A stretch of DNA of 8,846 nt from an uncultured Erysipelotrichaceae bacterium (GTDB taxonomy: Bacteria; Bacillota_I; Bacilli_A; RFN20; CAG-288): assembly GCA_902771745.1 (NCBI GenBank), contig CACXYG010000045.1, positions 1-8,846 on the forward strand, given 5' to 3'. Of the stretch, positions 1-7,015 are shown piece by piece. A program made the translations under genes and the position numbers. Under the pieces are notes generated by a model that was given only the letters and a program-made list of their open reading frames with translations, ran no database searches and had not been told where the DNA came from. Numbering within the stretch: position 1 is the stretch's first letter; every line of letters starts with the position of its first letter.

Positions 1-1655
1 CGAACTACGGCATCGATGCCTCCAGTGTCAATTTCATCACCAACTCGACTGGTAAGACGTCTTCTTCTAACTCTAGTGTCACCAGTTCTAATAGTGCTTC
101 TAGTATCACTTCCAGTGAGGTTTCTTCCACGAGTACTGGTACTTCTAGCAGTGTTTCTAGTTCTAGTGAAACCAATAGCAGTGTTGATTCTTCTTCGACC
201 AGCTCTGGTCCAAAAGAAGGTGATATTCAGATTTATGCCTTAAATGATTTCCACGGCGCTTGTGTCGCTTCTGGTAATGAAGCTGGTATCTTGAAAGTCG
301 GTTCCTTCTTCAAACAAAAAGGCAGTGAAGATAACACCTTGATCTTGAACTCTGGTGATATGTTCCAGGGTTCTCTACTTTCTAACTCCAACCGAGGTGA
401 ATTCTTAACCAAGGTCATGAATGACATTCAGTTTGATTGCTTCACGTTAGGTAATCATGAATTTGACTGGGGTATTGATGTCATCAAGAAGAACGCCTTA
501 TTAAAAGATGAGACGACAAACTATTCCACTCCGGTTCTTGCCGCTAACATCTACAACTATGATATCGACACCAATACGCTTGGTGACTATGCCAACTTAG
601 GTGAGAAATATGTTATTCGCACCTTAGAAAATGGCATTAAAGTTGGTATCATCGGTTGTATTGGTATTGACCAGATCACTTCTATCACTTCTACTTATGT
701 CGATGACTTGGTTTTCTATAATCCTGTCACGGTCACCAAGGAACTTAGTGATGAGCTGAGAACCAAGCAGGGTTGTGATGTTGTCATCCTTGATTTACAC
801 GCTGATCAGGATGATGTCTTAAGCTCTGGTTTGACATCCACGAGTTTTGTCTCTGGCAAAAGATATGTCGATGCGGTCTTATGCGCTCATTCTCACCAGG
901 GTGAAAAGACCATGGAAAATGGTGTGCCTTTTGTTCAGGCCATGTGCAATGGTAAAGCCTATAGCGATATCACGCTTCATCTTTCTAGCGATGGCACTGT
1001 CACCTGCAACAATTACGATTATGAATATACCAGTGGTATTTCCACAAGTATAGATAGCAATCTTCAGGCCTATTATGATTATTATGATGGACTTGTCGAT
1101 GCAGATGAATATGTCGGCACCTTAAATGGCACCTTAAGTAAAGATGGTTATAGCGATACGGAAGTTTCTACTTTTGTCTGTGATGCCATCAGCTGGGGTT
1201 GTAAACAAAACGGTAACAACTACTCGATCGACTACGCTATGTGCAATACCTCTAGAGCGGAACTTGCTTCTGGTAGTGTCACGTTAGAAGATATGTTTAA
1301 AGCCTTACCGTTTGATAATGAAATCTATATCGGTACGGTCAAAGGCTCTGACTTATATAACGAGATGAAATACAATAACTTCACTCGTTTAGATACTGCT
1401 GCCTTAAATAAGAATTCGACTTATACGGTTGCGATCATCGATTATCTTGCTACCCACCGCAACTCCTATAGAAAATATGACTTTTTCCCGTCCTTCACAT
1501 TAACTGGTTCTTTAACCAAGAATCAAACTAGCTGGACTTATCGTAACATCGCGATGGATTACTTTAAATCCTTGGGAAGCATCAATGCTTCTGATTATTC
1601 TTCTTCGCTTCCTAGCCACGATATGGATCAGTTGTTCCAGAGTATTACTTTGTAG
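1..1655 (+). CDS. Secreted 5'-nucleotidase/metallophosphoesterase with Ser-rich linker (5' end missing)
   Basis: The gene is open at the left edge; its frame starts at base 3, giving 550 visible residues. A Ser/Thr-rich low-complexity linker fills about residues 17-76. A calcineurin-like phosphoesterase domain of the UshA/CpdB type follows, with the metal and catalytic motifs in order: NDFHG (D82, H84), GDMFQGS (D119), GNHEFD (N151, catalytic H152, D155), LHAD (H266) and AHSH (H296, H298; the usual first Gly is Ala). The 5'-nucleotidase C-terminal substrate domain covers about residues 360-530, including NTSRAEL with the expected phosphate-binding Arg and LPFDN. All expected metal ligands are present, so the enzyme should be active. 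Family knowledge suggests hydrolysis of extracellular nucleotides or related phosphodiesters; the exact substrate cannot be told. No C-terminal anchor or LPXTG signal is visible, so any export or lipid signal lies upstream of the window. The first Met-like codon inside the window (TTG 291) falls after the first metal motif and is not the start. Confidence 0.9.
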   Translation, partial: NYGIDASSVNFITNSTGKTSSSNSSVTSSNSASSITSSEVSSTSTGTSSSVSSSSETNSSVDSSSTSSGPKEGDIQIYALNDFHGACVASGNEAGILKVGSFFKQKGSEDNTLILNSGDMFQGSLLSNSNRGEFLTKVMNDIQFDCFTLGNHEFDWGIDVIKKNALLKDETTNYSTPVLAANIYNYDIDTNTLGDYANLGEKYVIRTLENGIKVGIIGCIGIDQITSITSTYVDDLVFYNPVTVTKELSDELRTKQGCDVVILDLHADQDDVLSSGLTSTSFVSGKRYVDAVLCAHSHQGEKTMENGVPFVQAMCNGKAYSDITLHLSSDGTVTCNNYDYEYTSGISTSIDSNLQAYYDYYDGLVDADEYVGTLNGTLSKDGYSDTEVSTFVCDAISWGCKQNGNNYSIDYAMCNTSRAELASGSVTLEDMFKALPFDNEIYIGTVKGSDLYNEMKYNNFTRLDTAALNKNSTYTVAIIDYLATHRNSYRKYDFFPSFTLTGSLTKNQTSWTYRNIAMDYFKSLGSINASDYSSSLPSHDMDQLFQSITL

Positions 1656-1660
1656 ATTTT

Positions 1661-1696
1661 GAGACACCTTTGGCAATAGGTGTCTCTTTCTTTTTG
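1661..1696 (+). terminator. Intrinsic terminator of the phosphoesterase gene
   Basis: Perfect 9-bp stem GAGACACCT (1661-1669) with AGGTGTCTC (1678-1686), an 8-base loop, then a T-rich tail TTTCTTTTTG. It begins six bases after the TAG stop, so the phosphoesterase transcript should end here and the following lipoprotein gene needs its own promoter. Confidence 0.9.
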
Positions 1697-1710
1697 TATA
1701 AAGTTAGATA

Positions 1711-1716
1711 TATAAT
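1711..1716 (+). promoter_or_regulatory. Candidate -10 box for the lipoprotein gene
   Basis: A perfect TATAAT lies in the AT-rich gap after the terminator, about 80 bases before the lipoprotein start. The matching -35 position (TTCTTT, 1688-1693) is poor and overlaps the terminator tail, so the call rests mainly on the -10 match and on the need for a promoter between the terminator and the gene. The box sits in a short dyad, AGATAT (1706-1711) with ATATCT (1715-1720). Confidence 0.35.
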
Positions 1717-1778
1717 ATCTATATTCATTTTATTATCCATTTGTAAAATACTTCCCAGCAAACTTCCAGACGCGATAT

Positions 1779-1785
1779 AAGGGGG
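1779..1785 (+). promoter_or_regulatory. Ribosome binding site of the lipoprotein gene
   Basis: AAGGGGG lies 8 bases before ATG 1794. It fixes the start at 1794, which also yields a textbook lipoprotein signal peptide. Confidence 0.8.
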
Positions 1786-1793
1786 TTTCGTAT

Positions 1794-4220
1794 ATGAAAA
1801 AATCCAAATTAACCTTAACATTATTATCTATCGGATTACTTGCTGCTTGTGGACCAACCGAGGATTTCTCTAGTGTCCTGGCTTCTTATGTGACTTCCAC
1901 AGAAGAGAGTTCTACGACCGCTAGCAGTGTTGAAGAAGTCTCTTCTAGTGAAGAGGTCTCTTCGGTTTTAGAATCCTCTGTTGTCGAAGAATCTTCCAGT
2001 ATCGAGTCTTCTGTCATCGAAGATAGTTCCTCTGTCGATGATAGAAAAGATTCTTCCAATACAGTAATAACTCCACTTCCTGCTGGCAATGTCACTAAGA
2101 CTGGTAACTTGATTGTCGATTCTGTCTTACCAATCGGTTTGAATTCTCAGGGCTCTTATTTAGATATGGATGTCGCCTATCACTACTATCAGAATGACCA
2201 GGGTTATCCAGTTGGTGATAATTGGGTATTCAACGGACAGCCACTCAAGAAGGTCAATGGTGTTGTAGATGCCACGACCACCAAAGGTAATTATCAGGCG
2301 TTAGCTAATATCTTTTCCATGGATCAGTTAGCAACTTTGCTTTCAGCTTTTTCTAGTGACGCTCCATCTTTAGAGTTACCACCTGCTTATCTCATGGCTG
2401 GTAATCACTTCAGAAAGATGGCCGAAAAGACTTCTTTTAGCGATGAAGAAGAAATTGCTGTTGCTCAGCTTGAGGATAATTTCGTCTTTGCGGATTACGC
2501 CAATTTAAATACCGATAATGAGAAATATTATGCTTATGCCTCTACTTCCTTAACCCAGGTTGAAGATGAAGAAATACCGGTCGTTACCACAAGTAGACGC
2601 CATGCGTTAAATGAAGGTGAGAGTGAAGAAGTCACCGAAGAGGAAGAAGTCACCTTAGATATCTTCTCTCTTTTAGAGGGACTTCTTGCTAGCACGGGTA
2701 TCAGTCAAGAAGATGTCGAAGGTATCGTCAATTTATTAACACAGATCTATGAAGTTGTGGATGACGGTATTGATATGAATATCAACAAGAAGAGCGTCAA
2801 AGGTGTCACTGATTATCAATACGATATCTCGTTAAATGAAGATGGCGTTAAACAGGTGAACAACTTCATCGCTGAGACATTAGGTTTACCAGATGGAATC
2901 ACGTTAGGTGTTGCTGAAATTGAAGGTCAGAAATCCACCATCCAACCTCTTCATATCGTTGCCGATTACAGCAAGGATAAAGAAGGACATATCAATGTTG
3001 ACTATATCAATTTTGACTTCGGTCTAGCCTTGACCATCAAGTCTGGTTTCTTCTCTATCCCAGTCAACTTTGCCATCTCGATGGATTTAAACTTTGATCA
3101 ACAGTTGGTCGCTTTAGATGAGAATTATTTCACTACGCTTGCTGATAAGTTTGATGGTATTGAAGAAGACTATCAGATCGCTCAGGAATATTATGAGAAG
3201 GGTAGAGCGTATTGTGTACCAGCAACAACAGATATCTCCAAAGCCGGTTTGGCAGAATATGACGCTTATGTCGCTTCTTATTTAGATCTCTCTGACAGAG
3301 TAAAACAGATCTTAGCTGACTCGATGTCTTATGATTTGGTCGATGGTTTAACCATCCAGTACAACGGTAATGAAGTCTTGTTAAATGATATGATTCAGAC
3401 AGCTAAAGACACGTTAGCCAAAGTCGTCAACAACTGGAAAGATACTTCTACCTTCACCGAAAGTAATATCGCTAAGACCCTTGGCACTTCGAAATCTGGT
3501 TTGGCTTCCTACAAGAATTATCTTGTCGCCTTACAAGAAAGCGATAAAGGTGAGTCTATCATGACTGCCTTAAATACGTTCTTAGCTTCTTATTTAGAAG
3601 AGAAGAATACTACCTTAACTACCTATCAGAGCGACTTAGATGCTCTTAAGACGGATTACTTATCCGTGGATAACGCCACTGCTATGGTCAGTGATTATAA
3701 GACTGCCTGCAGTCTCACACTACTGGATGAAGTCTATTTCACCGATGAGTATATCGCTGGTTATCAGCTATTAGAATCTAACTTAGAACAATACTTAGAT
3801 GATACGATTGTCGAGTATGCAAACCACATCCAAGCTTTGATGGATGAAGAAGAGTTGGATATTGAAAAACTTGCCTTAGATTTAGACAATAATTATGAAA
3901 CTATCACTTCTGCTCCTTCTGGTTTGTTTAATACTTTCACCACCGATTCTACCAGAGTCAACACCTTCAAGTTGACCATCGGTTATCTTGATTTGAGCAA
4001 TTTCTATATCACCTTACAAGATAAGGCTGACGCCTATTACACGGAGTATGAAACTCAGCTGAATAGCATCACCACCGCTGAAGATTGGGCTACTTTAAAA
4101 AAGACGATCAACAAGACCATCTCATATCTCAACATTATTGAAACCAATCTTTATAACAGTGCCGATCTCAGTGCTGACTTAGTATCTTTGGTTGCTACTG
4201 GTGATCAAAAGACGTTCTAA
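1794..4220 (+). CDS. Large surface lipoprotein of unknown function
   Basis: 808 residues. The N-terminus has two Lys, a hydrophobic stretch and the lipobox LAAC with Cys19, so it should be processed by signal peptidase II and anchored by lipid to the outer membrane face. Residues about 24-85 form an acidic Ser/Glu/Val linker that would hold the rest away from the membrane. Residues about 95-280 are mixed, with a second acidic patch (Glu-rich, about 270-287). Residues about 330-440 alternate beta-like stretches, with Lys-Asp-Gly turns and a run of hydrophobic/polar alternation that faintly recalls the LolA/LppX type of lipoprotein fold; this resemblance is weak. From about 440 to the end the protein is largely helical and rich in Tyr, Asp and Leu, probably helical bundle or coiled coil. 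Besides Cys19 I located Cys474 and Cys639. No catalytic motif, sugar-binding motif or LPXTG is recognised. It is monocistronic by its flanking terminators. It could be a scaffold, adhesin or ligand-binding lipoprotein; I do not assign a function. Confidence 0.9.
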   Translation: MKKSKLTLTLLSIGLLAACGPTEDFSSVLASYVTSTEESSTTASSVEEVSSSEEVSSVLESSVVEESSSIESSVIEDSSSVDDRKDSSNTVITPLPAGNVTKTGNLIVDSVLPIGLNSQGSYLDMDVAYHYYQNDQGYPVGDNWVFNGQPLKKVNGVVDATTTKGNYQALANIFSMDQLATLLSAFSSDAPSLELPPAYLMAGNHFRKMAEKTSFSDEEEIAVAQLEDNFVFADYANLNTDNEKYYAYASTSLTQVEDEEIPVVTTSRRHALNEGESEEVTEEEEVTLDIFSLLEGLLASTGISQEDVEGIVNLLTQIYEVVDDGIDMNINKKSVKGVTDYQYDISLNEDGVKQVNNFIAETLGLPDGITLGVAEIEGQKSTIQPLHIVADYSKDKEGHINVDYINFDFGLALTIKSGFFSIPVNFAISMDLNFDQQLVALDENYFTTLADKFDGIEEDYQIAQEYYEKGRAYCVPATTDISKAGLAEYDAYVASYLDLSDRVKQILADSMSYDLVDGLTIQYNGNEVLLNDMIQTAKDTLAKVVNNWKDTSTFTESNIAKTLGTSKSGLASYKNYLVALQESDKGESIMTALNTFLASYLEEKNTTLTTYQSDLDALKTDYLSVDNATAMVSDYKTACSLTLLDEVYFTDEYIAGYQLLESNLEQYLDDTIVEYANHIQALMDEEELDIEKLALDLDNNYETITSAPSGLFNTFTTDSTRVNTFKLTIGYLDLSNFYITLQDKADAYYTEYETQLNSITTAEDWATLKKTINKTISYLNIIETNLYNSADLSADLVSLVATGDQKTF

Positions 4221-4231
4221 AAACTTACATG

Positions 4232-4257
4232 CGGGTGAGTAATCTCACCCGTTTTTT
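4232..4257 (+). terminator. Intrinsic terminator of the lipoprotein gene
   Basis: Perfect 8-bp GC-rich stem CGGGTGAG (4232-4239) with CTCACCCG (4244-4251), loop TAAT, then TTTTTT. It lies 11 bases after the TAA stop. Confidence 0.93.
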
Positions 4258-4261
4258 ATGC

Positions 4262-4303
4262 TAAAAATGTCCATCTAGAAGAGGTCATCTTCTAAATGGA
4301 CAT
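4262..4303 (-). terminator. Terminator of the minus-strand operon (convergent)
   Basis: Long hairpin: ATGTCCAT-c-TAGAAGA (4267-4282) pairs with TCTTCTA-a-ATGGACAT (4288-4303), 15 pairs around one mismatch and a 5-base loop. Read on the minus strand it is followed by TTTTTA and lies 4 bases beyond the nnrD stop, so it ends the rlmB/sigma/glycosyltransferase/nnrD direction. The plus-strand side (AATTTTATTT) is T-rich too and may give weaker two-way termination. With the hairpin at 4232-4251 it insulates the convergent genes. Confidence 0.85.
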
Positions 4304-4307
4304 AATT

Positions 4308-5168
4308 TTATTTGATCAGATTGATGATTTCATCCTTGGCTGTAAGGATATTAGCTACACCTGGGGAATATTTATCCTGGGCAAGTTTAGCAGCCTCATG
4401 AATCATTTTATCAGCAAAGAGAATGGTTTCTTTATATCCGATGATCTTATCCGCATAGGCAAGAAGACCAGCAAGATAACCAGCCAGTCCATCACCAGAA
4501 CCAGCCTTAGCAAGACATGGTGTCAAAGGCGCTTCACTTTCATAGACCCTGCCGTTACTTGCAACCAGAAGAGACTGATAAGATTTTAAAAGGATCGAAC
4601 AACGATGAAGTTTCTGATATTTCTTAGCATCGATAACATAGTCCTTGGCATCTCTGGAGTGAACATCACTCTGGAAGAGATATCTCGCTTCCCCAAGATG
4701 AGGTGTTAATAAGACATTGGGTCTAAACTCTTTGACATCGACTTTGGCAAGTAATCGTAAACCGGTCGCATCAATGATCAGATTACCTTCAAACTCTTTT
4801 AATAAATTGGTTAAGAGGTTGAGGTTTTCTTTGGTTTCACTAATACCAGGGCCAAAGAGAATCGACTGATAGGTTTTGACAATGACATTGATTCTAAGTG
4901 GATCATATTCAATAGAATCCGAATCGAGAATCGATGGTTCAAAAATCTGGGTTAATTCACTTCTGCTGGCAACCACAGGATAGATGGAAGAAGGGACACC
5001 CAAAGCGGAATAGCCGTTACCCGAAAGAGCAGCAAACTGACTGCTGATTAAAATACCGTTGGGGAATTTCTTGCTTCCACCGATCAATAATGTCTTTCCG
5101 AAGTCATTTTTGATGGCGTCTACCTTACGATCATGATAGATCTTCTTGATATCATCTTGAAAGTTCAT
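4308..5168 (-). CDS. nnrD: ADP-dependent (S)-NAD(P)H-hydrate dehydratase
   Basis: 286 residues, the usual length for the stand-alone YjeF C-terminal (ribokinase-like) domain. The family enzyme uses ADP (ATP in eukaryotes) to dehydrate the S form of hydrated NADH/NADPH, repairing damaged cofactor in the cytoplasm. Visible motifs: IGGSKKFPNG with the following Ala/Gly-rich helix (29-56), FGPG (105-108), IIDATG (131-136), LLTPHLGE (153-160), LLKSYQSLLVASNG (193-206) and AGSGDGLAG (222-230), whose Asp is the catalytic region of the family. The usual DADALN reads DATGLR, a local departure. The epimerase partner NnrE is not fused here and not in the window. ATG 5168 has AAAGGAA about 10 bases upstream and lies inside the end of the glycosyltransferase gene (17-base overlap), so translation is probably coupled. 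It is the last gene before the convergent terminator. Confidence 0.9.
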   Translation of the reverse strand: MNFQDDIKKIYHDRKVDAIKNDFGKTLLIGGSKKFPNGILISSQFAALSGNGYSALGVPSSIYPVVASRSELTQIFEPSILDSDSIEYDPLRINVIVKTYQSILFGPGISETKENLNLLTNLLKEFEGNLIIDATGLRLLAKVDVKEFRPNVLLTPHLGEARYLFQSDVHSRDAKDYVIDAKKYQKLHRCSILLKSYQSLLVASNGRVYESEAPLTPCLAKAGSGDGLAGYLAGLLAYADKIIGYKETILFADKMIHEAAKLAQDKYSPGVANILTAKDEIINLIK

Positions 5169-6057
5169 GCTGATATATTTCCTTTAGCTTACTTTTTGCT
5201 TCTTTATATAGTGTAACTTTTTTCTTCTGGTAATGGGAAGATGATTTCTCACAATCCAAAGCGATTTGTTGATAGATTTTTCTTGTCGGCTTTTTAAAGA
5301 TTTTCTTTTCTAAGTCTTTATGATATCTGTGAAGTTCTTTTTTGACTTTTCTAAAGCACTCAAAATGAGGTGTCAACCAGTCTTTACAAGTGTGAACGGT
5401 GGATTCTTGATGTTGACGGTAGAGATAAATCGATTTTTTGATAAAAGAGACTTCATTGGCGTTAGCTAAGACAAGGGAGAGAAATAACATATCCTCAAAC
5501 ATCCCCATCGAAGAATCAAAGACAAGATGATTCAACAACAAGAATTCACGCTTATATAGTTTTGCCCAGCAATAAGGATTATATTTCTTGCTGCTATATA
5601 ACTTTTCTAACGCCTTGCTTCCACTACCATGATAGCTGACACCAGGAACATGTTTGATGATGCTATCAGTACTGTCATCATAAATAGAATAACCAGCACT
5701 GACGAGTTGAACATCGGGATATTTCTCTACTTCCTGATACAAAGAAGAAAGGAAGTTCTTCTCTACTTTATCATCTCCATCCATGAAGATGACATAACTG
5801 CCATTGGCATGAAGAAGACCAAGATTACGACCAACGGAAATACCATCATTTTTATCATAATGATAGTGATAGACGTTATGATATCTTCTTTGATAATCTT
5901 CACAGATATCTTTTGATCCATCATCAGAAGCTGACTCAACAAGCAGAATGTTATAAGGCAACAAAAAGTCTTGATCCAATAAAGAATCAAGACAAGCTTC
6001 TAAATATTTTCTGACCCGATAAACCGGGATGATGATAGAAATTACAGTTTTGAACAT
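5152..6057 (-). CDS. Family 2 glycosyltransferase
   Basis: 301 residues. The GT-A fold is shown by ISIIIPVYR at the N-terminus (6-14), LLVESASDDGS (38-48; the usual DDGSTD loop is altered), GISVGRNLGL (72-81), the DXD-type metal/nucleotide-sugar site FMDGDDKV (91-98), CWAKLYKREF (163-172), the likely catalytic-base region MFEDMLF (186-192) and YRQHQEST (213-220). These are typical of inverting GT2 enzymes that transfer a sugar from a nucleotide-sugar during assembly of teichoic acid, capsule or glycolipid. No transmembrane segment is visible; the basic C-terminal tail (about 230-300, Lys-rich) may hold it at the membrane. The start ATG 6057 gives the usual N-terminus and an in-frame stop lies a short way upstream, but the only Shine-Dalgarno-like string (AGAGG) is one base from ATG, so initiation may depend on coupling to the sigma gene ending 32 bases upstream. 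The acceptor cannot be told from sequence. Confidence 0.9.
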   Translation of the reverse strand: MFKTVISIIIPVYRVRKYLEACLDSLLDQDFLLPYNILLVESASDDGSKDICEDYQRRYHNVYHYHYDKNDGISVGRNLGLLHANGSYVIFMDGDDKVEKNFLSSLYQEVEKYPDVQLVSAGYSIYDDSTDSIIKHVPGVSYHGSGSKALEKLYSSKKYNPYCWAKLYKREFLLLNHLVFDSSMGMFEDMLFLSLVLANANEVSFIKKSIYLYRQHQESTVHTCKDWLTPHFECFRKVKKELHRYHKDLEKKIFKKPTRKIYQQIALDCEKSSSHYQKKKVTLYKEAKSKLKEIYQHELSR

Positions 6058-6089
6058 GCCTCTATTGTAGCGATTTTAAGGCTGACTTC

Positions 6090-6806
6090 CTAGCATTCTT
6101 TTTCCAGAATCCGACGAAGATGAAGTTCTCGTCTCATCCGTTTGATTCTGTGGCGAGTATATTGATATTTTCTTCCGATGATACGAGAGATTTCACTGAC
6201 CTTAAAACCCTTGATCAAGAGGTTGAGAATATCTCTATCCGTAGGAGAGAGCATCTCCATATAATCTTGGATATCGACTCTCTCAGCAATACTGCGATAA
6301 CGCTCCTCTTGACTCGTATATTCATTGAGATAGTAAGAACTATGGGAAGGCGCACAGGCTTCATCTAAAGGAACAAGAAAGGCTTTGCGTTTCATACATT
6401 TAAAGTGATCCCTGACATAATTGGTTCTGACTTTGGCCATGCTGGTTTTTAAAACACAGCGGAAATAAGATATGAAGTTTCCTTGTCTAAAATCATATTG
6501 CCGGATGGCATCTAAAAAGGCATCATTACAGGCAAGTTTGACCTCATCAAAAGAGAGGTAATGAGATTTTCTTCTGATAAACGCTCGATAAGATTCAAGG
6601 ACATGTCCAAGTCGGTGCTCAATCTCTTTACCGACATCCATACCTTCTTCTTTATATCGACGCACAAGTTCATTCATCCCAACATCGATATAGTTGATAT
6701 CATAAGGTACGACTCCTTCAATCACTTCCATATCATATCGTTCCAGATTTCGATTCAACATCATCATCTCAGATGGTGTTTTGATCACATACAAATGTCT
6801 ATACAT
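6090..6806 (-). CDS. sigH: SigH-like alternative RNA polymerase sigma factor
   Basis: 238 residues. Sigma region 2 lies at about 60-135: YLSFDEVKLACNDAFLDAI, then YDFRQGNFISYF, matches the pattern of core binding and -10 recognition in SigH (EDIVQEG...GLYKSI...F...SFKAFA), though divergent. VPLDEA (145-150) resembles the SLDKP that follows region 2 in Bacillus SigH. Region 4 is about 180-230, with a helix-turn-helix VSEISRIIGRKYQYTRHRIKRM (203-224) that would contact the -35 element. There is no region 1.1 or 3 of a housekeeping sigma. The first 55 residues have no clear counterpart. It follows rlmB on the same strand as sigH does in Bacillus, which supports positional orthology although rae1 (yacP) is missing. 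ATG 6806 has AGGAG (6813-6817) six bases upstream. The regulon is unknown. A generic SigI/ECF-like sigma remains possible, but the sigma-70 family assignment is firm. Confidence 0.8.
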   Translation of the reverse strand: MYRHLYVIKTPSEMMMLNRNLERYDMEVIEGVVPYDINYIDVGMNELVRRYKEEGMDVGKEIEHRLGHVLESYRAFIRRKSHYLSFDEVKLACNDAFLDAIRQYDFRQGNFISYFRCVLKTSMAKVRTNYVRDHFKCMKRKAFLVPLDEACAPSHSSYYLNEYTSQEERYRSIAERVDIQDYMEMLSPTDRDILNLLIKGFKVSEISRIIGRKYQYTRHRIKRMRRELHLRRILEKEC

Positions 6807-6883
6807 ACAGCACTCCTATTTTGGCAACATAAAAACTGGTTTCATTCCATTGAAAGCAACACAAAAAATAAGAAATTTTACGT

Positions 6884-6911
6884 ATATTAAGGATGTTTGA
6901 CGAGATAACAA
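6884..6911 (-). promoter_or_regulatory. Possible promoter of the sigma factor operon
   Basis: On the minus strand TTGTTA (6911-6906) is followed after 16 bases by TAATAT (6889-6884), four of six matches at each box. It would start transcription about 70 bases before the sigma start codon and lies just after the inverted repeat. Modest matches in AT-rich DNA, so tentative. Confidence 0.35.
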
Positions 6912-6919
6912 TTTTTAGG

Positions 6920-6985
6920 AGTCATGTCGGCTAAGGAGTTTGTTCACGCATCAGAATATTTTCATCTAAACATGCCGACATGACT
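6920..6985. repeat. Perfect 12-bp inverted repeat around a 42-base centre
   Basis: AGTCATGTCGGC (6920-6931) is exactly repeated in reverse complement at 6974-6985, with a 42-base AT-rich spacer. It lies in the 209-base gap between rlmB and the sigma gene. No T-run follows on either strand, so it is not a standard terminator. It could form a long-loop RNA hairpin in the rlmB-sigma transcript, be a protein-binding dyad, or be a small repeated or invertible element. Confidence 0.75.
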
Positions 6986-7015
6986 GTATATATCATTTTG
7001 ATACTTCAGGAATTT

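Noticed and set aside
847..1053. Plus open frame inside the phosphoesterase gene
   Set aside because: Out of frame with intact phosphoesterase motifs such as AHSH; a shadow.
1863..2080. Ser/Glu codon-rich stretch as a DNA tandem repeat or CRISPR-like array
   Set aside because: Codons vary without a fixed period or spacer pattern; it is a low-complexity protein linker.
4296..4589. Plus-strand open frame of 97 codons opposite nnrD
   Set aside because: It lies antisense to a well-supported nnrD, begins inside a terminator hairpin and has no ribosome binding site or recognisable protein features.
5629..5916. Open frames on plus (5629-5916) and another minus frame (5763-5990) within the glycosyltransferase gene
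   Set aside because: Both have Ile/Met-heavy compositions typical of shadow frames, and the glycosyltransferase motifs read through the same DNA in the other frame.
6120..6890. Plus-strand open frames 6120-6368 and 6561-6890
   Set aside because: Antisense to the sigma factor gene, no ribosome binding site, no recognisable motifs.
6924..6983. 19-codon plus-strand mini-gene in the inverted repeat, preceded by AGGAG
   Set aside because: The AGGAG is only two bases from the ATG, too close for normal initiation, and the matching Met-Ser-Ala start on the other strand is a consequence of the inverted repeat. Kept only as a remark in the repeat finding.
6920..6985. The inverted repeat as a rho-independent terminator of rlmB
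   Set aside because: The loop of 42 bases is too long and the base of the stem is followed by TCCTAAAAATTG on the minus strand, not a U-run.
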